DNA of 64,000 bases. It comes from Nonomuraea guangzhouensis (lineage in GTDB: Bacteria > Actinomycetota > Actinomycetes > Streptosporangiales > Streptosporangiaceae). Within the stretch, counting starts at the first letter, position 1. The number at the start of each line of letters is the position of its first letter. The notes under the pieces were generated by a model. It saw only the letters and a program-made list of their open reading frames with translations, was not told where the DNA came from and made no database searches. Both the position numbers and the translations under genes were made by a program. Shown piece by piece: positions 39,662-47,498 of the stretch. The stretch is taken from contig NZ_JAHKRM010000017.1 of assembly GCF_019396345.1 (NCBI RefSeq), forward strand, positions 1-64,000. The letters are read 5' to 3'.

Positions 39662-39782
39662 CGTTCCTCCATCGGCGTGCCAACTCCGGGTCACCCTATG
39701 CCCTTGGGCAGTATGCGGAGAATAAGAGCGACCTAAGTACGCGTACCGGCCTCGGCTAAGGGATGGGTACGCTGGACAAGCC

Positions 39783-40424
39783 ATGGAAAAGCCCGCGAAA
39801 AATTCGCTGCTCGTCGCTTGCGCCGTGCTGGTCCTCGCCGCAGCGGCGATCTTCCTCGTGTGGGGCCGGAGCGGCACGCCCGGCGACACCTCGGCGGAGG
39901 CCGGGTTCGCTCGCGACATGGCCGCGCATCACGCGCAGGCCGTCGACATGTCGTTCACGATCAGGGACAAGACGCAGTCCAAGGACGTCCGCAACCTGGC
40001 CTACGACATCATCACCACCCAGTCCAACCAGCGGGGCATGTTCATTGGGTGGTTGCAGCAGTGGGGGCTCGATCAGGCCACCGACCGGCCGCCGATGGCG
40101 TGGATGGCCGAGCATGGTCATGGCGGGACTGGCACGGCGACTGTCGCCGCGGGCGGGCTGATGCCGGGCATGGCCACGCCGGACGAGCTGACCAAGCTCA
40201 AGGAGTTGCAGGGCACGGCGGCCGAAGTGCTCTATCTGCAGCTGATGATCCGCCACCACGAGGGCGGTGTGCAGATGGCCGGAGGGCTGCTGAAGCTGTC
40301 CACGCGGGACGAGGTGGTCAACATGGCCCAGAAGATCGTCAGCGGGCAGACCGGCGAGATCAAGCTCATGACCGAGATGCTCAAGCAGCGCGGCGCGCAG
40401 CCGTATCCGACGATCCTGAAGTGA
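39783..40424 (+). CDS. DUF305 protein, membrane-anchored
   Basis: 213 residues: an N-terminal membrane anchor (about 8-28) and a four-helix DUF305 domain (about 38-210). The His/Met-rich repeats are FARDMAAHHAQAVDMSFTIR and LQLMIRHHEGGVQMAGGLL. The paired HH and M residues resemble ferritin-like copper/metal-binding helices. A candidate -10 (TACGCT) ends nine bases before the ATG and no ribosome binding site is visible, so it may be leaderless. Divergent from DUF3105 (121 bp apart). Confidence 0.9.
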   Translation: MEKPAKNSLLVACAVLVLAAAAIFLVWGRSGTPGDTSAEAGFARDMAAHHAQAVDMSFTIRDKTQSKDVRNLAYDIITTQSNQRGMFIGWLQQWGLDQATDRPPMAWMAEHGHGGTGTATVAAGGLMPGMATPDELTKLKELQGTAAEVLYLQLMIRHHEGGVQMAGGLLKLSTRDEVVNMAQKIVSGQTGEIKLMTEMLKQRGAQPYPTILK

Positions 40425-40475
40425 CCGCGCGACCCTGACCGCGCGACCCTGACCGCGCGACCCTGACCGCGCGAC
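40423..40475. repeat. 3.8 copies of a 14-bp tandem repeat
   Basis: gaccgcgcgaccct is repeated exactly from the last bases of the DUF305 stop onward: 40423, 40437, 40451 and a partial copy at 40465. It begins within the TGA stop of the DUF305 gene, so it looks like replication slippage at the gene end. Confidence 0.85.
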
Positions 40476-40589
40476 AGCGCGCGACGGGGGCGGGCTGGGA
40501 TGAGCGATCCGGGGCAGGACTCCACTGAGCCCGAGAGACGGGTTCTGCAGTGAGCGCGGGGGCGCGCGAAGCGCGAGGGCGGGGCCCAG

Positions 40590-40648
40590 GTGAGTGGTGA
40601 CGCAGTGGTGGTGGGGCCAAGGTGAGTACCGACGCGGTGGTGGTGGGG
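40590..40648. repeat. Near-duplicate of the start of the FAD oxidoreductase gene
   Basis: gtgagtggtgacgcagtggt (40590 onward, 27 bases) matches 40622-40648, which is the start codon and first eight codons of the oxidoreductase gene, at 23 of 27 positions. The upstream copy has its own GTG but is followed by a shifted frame. It appears to be a partial tandem duplication of the gene start, period 32 bp. Confidence 0.65.
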
Positions 40649-42094
40649 TCCGGGCCGAACGGGCTCGTCGCCGCCATTCTGCTGGCTCAGGCGGGGCGCG
40701 AGGTGGTGCTGCTGGAGGCCGCCGATCAGTTCGGTGGCGGGCTGCGGTCGGCGGAGCTGACGCTGCCTGGGCGAGTGCACGACATGGGTGCGACCGTGAT
40801 GGCGATGGCGCTGGCCTCACCTGCCTTCCGGGAGCTGGGTATCAGCGGGTTCGATCCCAAGGAGCCCGGCTCCAAGGAGCCCGGTCGCCGTGGGACCGAT
40901 CTCAGTGGAGCCGAGGTCGGGGCGGTCGAGTTCGCGCATCCCGAGGTGGTCGCCGCTCATCCGCTCGACGATCGCCCCGCCGTACTCGTGCACCGCGACG
41001 CCCCCCGTACCGCGGCCGGGTTGGGCCGGGATGCGGCGGTGTGGCAGGCGACGGTGGGGGCGGCGGCGCGGGCCGGGTTGCCGCTGGTCGATCTGATGCT
41101 CAAGCCGCTCGGGCCATGGGAGCCGCGGCCGAGGGCGTTCGCGCAGGCGGCCAGGTTCGGGGTGGCGGCGGCGCTGCCCGTCACGACGCTCGCCCGGCGG
41201 GCGTTCAGGACCGTCGAGGGGCGGGCGGTGCTCGCGGGCATGGCCGCCCATTCGATGCTCGACCTTCGGGCACCCATCACGAGCGGGTACGGCCTGCTCC
41301 TGGGCGCCCTGGCTCATCTGGTGGGGTGGCCGGTGGTGAAAGGCGGGTCGCAGGTGCTGGCCGACGCGCTGGTGGCCAGGTTCAGGGCGTTGGGCGGGGA
41401 GGCGGTCAGCGGGCACCGGGTACGTCATCTGAGGGAGCTGGACGCGGAGACGGTGGTGCTGGATGTGACCCCCAGGCAGTTCCTGGCGATGGCGGACCTG
41501 CCGGCCGGGTATCGCCGAGGGCTGGAGCGTTATCGCTACGGGCCAGGGGTGTTCAAGCTGGACTGGGCGCTCGACGGGCCGGTGCCCTGGCGGGATCCGG
41601 CGGTGGCGGCGGCCAGCACGGTGCATCTCGGGGGGACGCTGGAGGAGATCGCGCTCAGCGAGGCCGAGATGGCGCGCGGGCGGCACTCGCCGCGGCCGTA
41701 CGTGCTGCTCGTGCAGCCGTACGCGGCCGATGACAGCCGGGGCGGGCACACGTTGTGGGCCTACTGTCATGTTCCGAACGGGTCTCGCGTCGACATGACG
41801 GACGCCATCGAGGGGCAGATCGAGCGGTTCGCGCCCGGGTTCCGCGATCGGGTGCTGGCCAGGCACGCGATGGGGCCCGCTGAGCTGGAGGCGGGCAATC
41901 CCAACCTGGTGGGTGGGGACATCGGGGGCGGGCTGGCCAGTCTGGGGCAGTTCGTCCGGCGGCCGGTGTGGTCGGCGGCGCCCTGGCGGACGCCGCTGCC
42001 GGGGGTGTTCCTCTGCTCGTCGGCCACGCCGCCCGGGGCCGCGGTACACGGCATGGGCGGCTGGCAGGCCGCCCGCCTCGCACTCAGCCGCTGA
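40622..42094 (+). CDS. FAD-dependent oxidoreductase (phytoene-dehydrogenase-like)
   Basis: 490 residues of the NAD(P)/FAD amine-oxidase/CrtI-like superfamily. The dinucleotide loop VVVGSGPNGLVAAILLAQAG and LLEAADQFGGGLRS bind FAD at the N-terminus; GGWQAARLAL at the end completes the FAD site; PGVFLCSSATPPGAAVHGMG is the usual C-terminal motif. A short tandem KEPGS/KEPGR duplication lies near residue 80-90. GTG start at 40622 with a weak ribosome binding site. No carotenoid genes are nearby; the substrate is unknown. Confidence 0.88.
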   Translation: MSTDAVVVGSGPNGLVAAILLAQAGREVVLLEAADQFGGGLRSAELTLPGRVHDMGATVMAMALASPAFRELGISGFDPKEPGSKEPGRRGTDLSGAEVGAVEFAHPEVVAAHPLDDRPAVLVHRDAPRTAAGLGRDAAVWQATVGAAARAGLPLVDLMLKPLGPWEPRPRAFAQAARFGVAAALPVTTLARRAFRTVEGRAVLAGMAAHSMLDLRAPITSGYGLLLGALAHLVGWPVVKGGSQVLADALVARFRALGGEAVSGHRVRHLRELDAETVVLDVTPRQFLAMADLPAGYRRGLERYRYGPGVFKLDWALDGPVPWRDPAVAAASTVHLGGTLEEIALSEAEMARGRHSPRPYVLLVQPYAADDSRGGHTLWAYCHVPNGSRVDMTDAIEGQIERFAPGFRDRVLARHAMGPAELEAGNPNLVGGDIGGGLASLGQFVRRPVWSAAPWRTPLPGVFLCSSATPPGAAVHGMGGWQAARLALSR

Positions 42095-42150
42095 GCCCCT
42101 CAACCGCTGAGCCCCTCAGGCACAGAGCGCGTCAGGCACAGAGCGCGTCA
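42088..42150. repeat. Two adjacent 16-bp tandem duplications between converging stops
   Basis: ccgctgagcccctca occurs at 42088 and 42104; ggcacagagcgcgtca occurs at 42119 and 42135. The first pair contains the oxidoreductase stop and the second ends in the threonine-aldolase stop, so the whole gap between the two converging genes consists of duplicated words. Confidence 0.75.
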
Positions 42151-43194
42151 GTGCATCTCCTCCCGGACAGCGGCCGCGAAGGCGTCCACATCCGCTTCCG
42201 TGGTGTCGAAGGCGCACATCCACCGCACCTCCCCCGTCGCCTCGTTCCAGGTGTAGAACCGGAACCGTTTCTGCAGCCGCTCCGTCACCTCACGCGGCAG
42301 CACCGCGAACACCGCGTTCGCCTGCACCGGCCGCGGCACCTCGACACCGGGGATGTCGCGGACCGCCGCCGCCAGCCGCCGCCCCATGGCGTTGGCCTGG
42401 CGGGCGTTGCGCAGCCACAGGTCGCCGGAGAGCAGCGCCTCGAACTGGGCGGACACGAACCGCATCTTCGACGACAGCTGCATGAACGTCTTGCGGAGGT
42501 AGTCGATGCCGGTGGCCGCCTCGGGGTTGAGCACCACGACCGCCTCGCCGTACAGCAGGCCGATCTTGGTGCCACCGAAGGAGAGGACGTCGACGCCCGC
42601 GTCCGTGGTCAGCGCCCGCATCGGGACGTCGAGGGCGGCGGCGGCGTTCGTGAGGCGGGAGCCGTCGAGATGGACGAGCAGCCCACGGTCGTGCGCGTGG
42701 GCACAGACGGCCGCGATCTCCTCGGGGGTGTAGAGAGTGCCGAGTTCGGTGGTGTTGGAGATGGAGACCACGCGCGGCTGGGAGCGGTGGACGTCGCCGA
42801 AGCCCCAGGCCTGGCGGTCGATCAGCTCGGGCGTGAGCTTGCCGTCGGGCGTGGGTACGGTCAGCAGCTTGATGCCGCCCACGACCTCCGGCGCGCCGCC
42901 CTCGTCGGTGTGGATGTGGGCGGTCTCGGAGCAGATGACCGCCTCCCACTGAGCGGTCATGGCGCGCAGCGAGACGACGTTCGCGGCGGTGCCGTTGAAC
43001 ACCGGCCACGCCTGCGCCCGCTCGCCGAAGTGCCGCTGGAAGACCTCGCGCAGGGCCTCGGTGTAGACGTCGTCACCGTAGGCGATCTGGTGGCCGCCGT
43101 TGGCGTCGGCGATGGCGCGCAGGATCTCCGGATGCACCCCCGCGTAGTTGTCGCTGGCGAAGCTCTTGAGCTGAGGGTCGTGCCGGGAGATCAC
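42148..43194 (-). CDS. Low-specificity L-threonine aldolase
   Basis: 348-residue PLP enzyme of the beta-eliminating lyase/threonine aldolase family, splitting threonine or allo-threonine to glycine and acetaldehyde. SDNYAGVHPEIL at the start, VFNGTAANVVSL, LLVHLDGSRLTNAAAAL and the PLP lysine K210 in SFGGTKIGLLYGE are all present. The GTG at 43194 overlaps the SDR stop by four bases (GTGA). Last gene of a coupled three-gene operon DUF6421, SDR, aldolase, a combination also seen in other actinomycetes. Confidence 0.93.
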   Translation of the reverse strand: MISRHDPQLKSFASDNYAGVHPEILRAIADANGGHQIAYGDDVYTEALREVFQRHFGERAQAWPVFNGTAANVVSLRAMTAQWEAVICSETAHIHTDEGGAPEVVGGIKLLTVPTPDGKLTPELIDRQAWGFGDVHRSQPRVVSISNTTELGTLYTPEEIAAVCAHAHDRGLLVHLDGSRLTNAAAALDVPMRALTTDAGVDVLSFGGTKIGLLYGEAVVVLNPEAATGIDYLRKTFMQLSSKMRFVSAQFEALLSGDLWLRNARQANAMGRRLAAAVRDIPGVEVPRPVQANAVFAVLPREVTERLQKRFRFYTWNEATGEVRWMCAFDTTEADVDAFAAAVREEMH

Positions 43195-43820
43195 TGAGTG
43201 AGGTCCAATCGAGTGCCGTTGAGCTGGGCGGCGGGCCGGTCGTAGAGGTCGCCGATCGTCTCAGCCAGCGTATTGACATCGGTGAACCCGGCAAAACGGG
43301 AGTCCGGCTTGGCGGCGCGCATGGCGTCGTTCACCAGGGCCTTGACGACCAGGATGACCGCCGCGCTGCCGGTGTCCTTCAGGGCGTCGGCGAGGGCGAG
43401 CGTCCACGCCTCCGAGGCCGCCTTGGCGGCGGCGTAGGGGGCGCCGCCCGCAGTGGGGTGCTCGGCCGCCTTGGCGGAAACGATCACGAACCGGCCGTTC
43501 TCACTCTTGCGCAGCAGCGGCTCGAAGGCCAGCGAGACGTGCTGGAGCGTGCGGATCAGCAGGTCGTGCAGGGCGTCCCAGTCGTCGAGGTTCGTCTCGG
43601 CGAACGAGTTCGCGCCGCGCCAGCCGCCGACCAGGTGCACCACCCCGTCGACGTGGCCGTGCTCGGCGGAGATCCGGTCCGCGAGTGCCTGCACGGCCGC
43701 GCGGTCGAGGAGGTCGACGTCGTCCTTGTCGACCCCGAGCACAGTGTGCCCATTTTTCCGGAAAAATCCGGAAACGGCCTGGCCAGTGGGCCCACCGGCA
43801 CCCGTAACCAGAATGATCAT
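43191..43820 (-). CDS. Short-chain dehydrogenase/reductase
   Basis: 209 residues, classical SDR fold: cofactor loop VTGAGGPTGQAV (with Pro in place of the common Ile), VVHLVGGWRG (the NNAG-equivalent is changed to VGGW), active-site Ser region FVIVSAKAAE and catalytic YAAAK. Short C-terminus. It is coupled by ATGA overlaps to both neighbours (DUF6421 upstream, threonine aldolase downstream). The substrate is not predictable, though a link to amino-acid or cofactor turnover fits the context. Confidence 0.9.
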   Translation of the reverse strand: MIILVTGAGGPTGQAVSGFFRKNGHTVLGVDKDDVDLLDRAAVQALADRISAEHGHVDGVVHLVGGWRGANSFAETNLDDWDALHDLLIRTLQHVSLAFEPLLRKSENGRFVIVSAKAAEHPTAGGAPYAAAKAASEAWTLALADALKDTGSAAVILVVKALVNDAMRAAKPDSRFAGFTDVNTLAETIGDLYDRPAAQLNGTRLDLTQ

Positions 43821-45898
43821 GCCCGGATCCCCCTAGTCGATTCGACCACTTCGCCCAGCTTACGGCGCAGTGCCTCGTAGAACATGCTCAGCGGGAACTC
43901 GTCCGCCAGCACCGCGTCCACCTTGGCCTTCTGCTCCTCCGGCAGCGCCTGGATCCCCTTGGCCCAGGTCGATCCGGGGTTCGGCTCGACGTACCCGCTC
44001 ACCAGCTCGTACGCCGCCAGCCAGTGCGCCAGCTTGGACCGGTCGATGCTGTCCCGGTACAGCTTCTCGACCTCGCCGCGCAGGTCGGCCACGCCGCCCG
44101 CCACGCGCGCCCAGTCGATCGTGAGCCGGTTGTCGGTCCACCGCACCACGTCGTTGCGGTGCAGGTACGCGAAGAGCAACTGCCCGCCGAGCCCGTCGTA
44201 GTTACGCACCCGGTCACCGGTGATCGGGAAGCGGAACAACCGGTCGAACAGGATCGCGTGCTGAACGTATCGCGCGTGCGGCACGCCCTTCTCCTCCAGC
44301 CGTACGGCCTCGCCGAACGCGGTCAGGTCGCAGCGCAGCTCTTCGAGCGAGTACAGCCAGTACGGCATGCGCTGCTTGATCATGAACGGGTCGAACGGCA
44401 GGTCACCGTGGCTGTGGGTACGGTCGTGGATCAGATCCCACATGACGAAGGTGTCCTGGGCCAGCCGCTGCGACTCCAGCAGCCGGGCCGCGTCGGGCGG
44501 CAGGTCGAGCTTGAGCGTCGCGGTGGCGGCCATGGCGACCCGCCGGAATCTGGCCGCCTCCCGGTCGGCGAAGATGCCGCCCCAGGTGAACCGCTCCGGC
44601 GCCTGCCGTACGGCGACGGTCTCGGGGAAGAGCACGGCCGAGTGGGTGTCGTAGCCGGAGGTGAAGTCCTCGAAGGCGATCGGCACGAACATCGGGTTGT
44701 CGTAGCCGGACGACTCCAGCTCGGCCAGCCAGTCCGGCCAGATCGTGCGGAGCCAGACGGCCTCCAGGTTGCGGTTCGGGTTGCCGTTCTGGGTGTACAT
44801 GGGGAAGACGACCAGGTGCTCCAGGCCGTCCACCCGCTGGGTGTCGGGGTGGAACAGCTGCAGGGAGTCCAGGAAGTCCGGTACGCCCAGGTCTTGGGCG
44901 CTCCACTTGGCCAGGTCGTCGCGGACCGCTGCCAGGTAGGCGGCGTCCTGGGGGAAGTACGGCGAGATCTCGGCCAGCTTGCCGCCGATCGTGGCCACCA
45001 GCGCCTTGGCCCGGGGCTTTTCAGAGGGCACCGAGCCGTCCTTGACCTGGAGCGGGCGCAGCTCCTCGACCGTCGCCTTGAGGTCGGCGAACAGGCTCGC
45101 CTTCCGCTCGTCCCGGGAGACGGCGGCGTTGTCGTCCGGCACGCGGGCCGCCCAGGTCACCACGTTCCCCCACAGTGCGCGGTGGTCGTGGTCCTCGATC
45201 GAGTCGTCGCCGAACAGGTCCGAGTCGGCGAACACCAGCACCCGGCCCCGCCCGTGCCGCACCGCCACGGCCAGCGCCGCACCGGCCGGATCCGCGCTCG
45301 CCGAGCTGGCGAACAGCACGGTGGCATCCACGCCACCGACGGTGGCCGGGTCCGGGAGGGTCAGCACGCCGGAGCGGTAGAAGCAGGCGGCGTTGACCCC
45401 GGCCAGCAGCCCGTCGTTCGTGGCCCGCTCGCCGAGCACCCAGGTGACCACCCCGCGGTGCGCGTGGCCGGGGTCCCGCACGGTGGTGTGCTCGACGCCC
45501 ACCCCGAACCGTCCCAGCAGCTCGGCCAGGTTGTTGCCGTACTTGTCCTGCTCCTCCTCGGCCAGCACCACCAGCCCGCCGCCACCCGCCACGAACGCCT
45601 CCACGGCGTCGATCTCGGCGGCCGAGAACACCGGACTCCCCTGGCCCGTGGTGCGCTCCCACCGCTCCCCCGACGGATGCGCGATGACCAGGACGTCCTG
45701 TTCCTGGAGCGTTCCCGCGTCGAGCGGGCCCGCCAGCCGGGCCGTCACCGTGTGGCCGAGACGCCGCAGCAGCTCGGCCGCGCGGGCGTAGCTGTTGTCG
45801 TCGGGGTGCGCCGGGTTGATGGCCTCCGCGACGTCACGCCGGATGGTCCACGACTCGCTGTGGGCCTCGTCGAAGAGCACCCTGGGGAACGCCTGCAT
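43817..45898 (-). CDS. DUF6421 protein with N-terminal GATase-like/DUF4350-like extension
   Basis: 693 residues. The part from about 255 to the end is DUF6421: HLVVFPMYTQNGNPNRNLEA, FVPIAFEDFTSGYDTHSAVL, DTFVMWDLIHDRTHSHGDLP and MIKQRMPYWLYSLEELRCDL. Its His/Asp-rich motifs hint at a metal enzyme of unknown activity. The first 250 residues form a separate Rossmann-like region (VLFDEAHSESWTI, VLVIAHPSGERWER, VFADSDLFGDDSIEDHDH) resembling DUF4350/ThuA-type glutamine-amidotransferase-like folds. As I recall them, other DUF6421 proteins are about 470 residues, so this is a fusion. GGGAG lies eight bases before the ATG at 45898; AT-rich TATA-like promoter sequence lies at 45930-45945. First gene of the operon. 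Confidence 0.85.
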   Translation of the reverse strand: MQAFPRVLFDEAHSESWTIRRDVAEAINPAHPDDNSYARAAELLRRLGHTVTARLAGPLDAGTLQEQDVLVIAHPSGERWERTTGQGSPVFSAAEIDAVEAFVAGGGGLVVLAEEEQDKYGNNLAELLGRFGVGVEHTTVRDPGHAHRGVVTWVLGERATNDGLLAGVNAACFYRSGVLTLPDPATVGGVDATVLFASSASADPAGAALAVAVRHGRGRVLVFADSDLFGDDSIEDHDHRALWGNVVTWAARVPDDNAAVSRDERKASLFADLKATVEELRPLQVKDGSVPSEKPRAKALVATIGGKLAEISPYFPQDAAYLAAVRDDLAKWSAQDLGVPDFLDSLQLFHPDTQRVDGLEHLVVFPMYTQNGNPNRNLEAVWLRTIWPDWLAELESSGYDNPMFVPIAFEDFTSGYDTHSAVLFPETVAVRQAPERFTWGGIFADREAARFRRVAMAATATLKLDLPPDAARLLESQRLAQDTFVMWDLIHDRTHSHGDLPFDPFMIKQRMPYWLYSLEELRCDLTAFGEAVRLEEKGVPHARYVQHAILFDRLFRFPITGDRVRNYDGLGGQLLFAYLHRNDVVRWTDNRLTIDWARVAGGVADLRGEVEKLYRDSIDRSKLAHWLAAYELVSGYVEPNPGSTWAKGIQALPEEQKAKVDAVLADEFPLSMFYEALRRKLGEVVESTRGIRA

Positions 45899-45986
45899 GA
45901 AATATCTCCCGCCATAACCGTCTTCTAGCGGAAAATATACATATAGCCCAGCCCAAAACCGACAATCCGGTCCGGATGGTGAGATG

Positions 45987-47498
45987 TCAGGAGAGGTGGA
46001 CGCTCTGCCGGACGCGGCCCTCGGTGGCGTCGTCGCAGCGGTTCTTGGCGCAGAAGTAGAGCACCAGCACCGGTTTGGGCCGGCGGTCGATGACGTAGCT
46101 GACGAAGCCGAGCCGGTTGCCGCTGTTGCGGTCGCGCAGGGAGCCGTCGTACCGCGTGGCGTCGCTGTCGCCCGCCCGGTCGGGGACGGGCTGGTCCACC
46201 ACGATCTCGCCGGGCAGCAGCCCTTCGAGCATGGCCTTCATCTGGGCGGCGGTCGCGCTGGCGCTGAGCGCGTCGGAGACCTGTACGTAGACGCCCACGG
46301 CGTTGTCGGTGTCGCCGGTGATGACCTGGTTCACCGCGGTCCAGTCCGCGGCCGCGCCGGAGACGAACATCCCCTCGAACTCGGCGGCATGCGGCGAGGC
46401 CACCGCGAACAGGTCGCCGTGTGTCTTGACGGTCCAGTCGGCCGGGTACTCGAAGGTGAGCGGGGCGGCGGTGGTGCTCTGGTAGCGGGCCCAGGAGTCG
46501 CCCTTCTGGGTCATGACGAGTAAGACGACCAGGGTCAGCGCCGCGATGGCCGCGATCAGCGTGGCCAGCACGAGCGGCAGCCGGCTCGGGCCGGCGTCGG
46601 CTTTCCGCTTCTTGCGTACGGCCGAGGGCTGAGTGGGAAGAGGTATGCCGGGGCCGGGCTGACCACTGATCGCGTCGCGCAGCGCGGTGACGAACGCGGT
46701 GCACGACGGGTAGCGCTGCTCGGGCGACTTGGCCAGCGCCCGCATCATCACGCCGTCGACCTCGACCGGCAGCTCCGGCCTGACCTGTGACAGCGGCGTG
46801 GGCTGCTCGGCCAGGTGCGCCCAGAGCAGCGCGATGTCGTTGTCACGCGGGAACGGCAGCCGCCCCGACAGCGCCTCGTAGGCGACGCAGGCCAGCGCGT
46901 ACTGGTCGCACCTGCCGTCGATGTGCTCCTTGTTGATCTGCTCGGGCGCCATGTAGCGGGGCGTCCCGATGAACTGGTCGGTCTGGGTGAGCCCGGAGAT
47001 GGACGTACGGTGCTTGGTGATGCCGAAGTCGGTCAGGTAGACGTGGTCGCCGGCCAGCAGGATGTTGGCCGGTTTCACGTCGCGGTGGATCAGGTCGTGC
47101 GCGTGCGCGGCGTCGAGCGCGGCGGCCACCTGGGCGACGATCTGGTTCGCCTGCGCGATCGGCAGCGCGCCCCGGTCGTAGATGAGGCGGCGCAGGTCGA
47201 GCCCGTCGACGTAACGCATCGCGATGTAGAGCACGCCGTCGGCGTCGGCGTTCGCCTCGTAGATCGGGATGATGTTGGGGTGTTCGATGCTGGCGACCGT
47301 CCTGGACTCCAGGATGAAGCGCTGCCTGAACCGGTCATCGACGCTGAGCACCGGGTTGAGGATCTTCAACGCCACCCGGCGGCTCAGCCTCGGATCGAGC
47401 GCCAGGTAGACGACGGCCATGCCGCCCTTACCGACGATGTCCTCGATGTAGTAACCGGCCACCTCCTGGCCCACGAGCGATCTGTCGTTCACCGGCAT
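45987..47498 (-). CDS. Membrane Ser/Thr protein kinase (PASTA-less)
   Basis: 503 residues. Kinase domain about 16-275: glycine loop GKGGMAVVYLA, K45 (VALKIL), catalytic loop HRDVKPANIL with D140, TDFGITK and GTPRYMAPEQ. A basic juxtamembrane stretch is followed by one membrane helix (about 310-335) and an extracellular domain of about 165 residues with two cysteines near the end (FCAKNRC). It has no PASTA repeats. The ATG at 47498 overlaps the stop of the upstream gene by one base (TGATG), so the two products are made together and probably act as a pair. Confidence 0.93.
   Translation of the reverse strand: MPVNDRSLVGQEVAGYYIEDIVGKGGMAVVYLALDPRLSRRVALKILNPVLSVDDRFRQRFILESRTVASIEHPNIIPIYEANADADGVLYIAMRYVDGLDLRRLIYDRGALPIAQANQIVAQVAAALDAAHAHDLIHRDVKPANILLAGDHVYLTDFGITKHRTSISGLTQTDQFIGTPRYMAPEQINKEHIDGRCDQYALACVAYEALSGRLPFPRDNDIALLWAHLAEQPTPLSQVRPELPVEVDGVMMRALAKSPEQRYPSCTAFVTALRDAISGQPGPGIPLPTQPSAVRKKRKADAGPSRLPLVLATLIAAIAALTLVVLLVMTQKGDSWARYQSTTAAPLTFEYPADWTVKTHGDLFAVASPHAAEFEGMFVSGAAADWTAVNQVITGDTDNAVGVYVQVSDALSASATAAQMKAMLEGLLPGEIVVDQPVPDRAGDSDATRYDGSLRDRNSGNRLGFVSYVIDRRPKPVLVLYFCAKNRCDDATEGRVRQSVHLS

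Noticed and set aside
40423..40475. Tandem 14-bp repeat as CRISPR or replication iteron
   Set aside because: No spacers, no cas, rep or dnaA genes; it begins inside a stop codon and looks like slippage.
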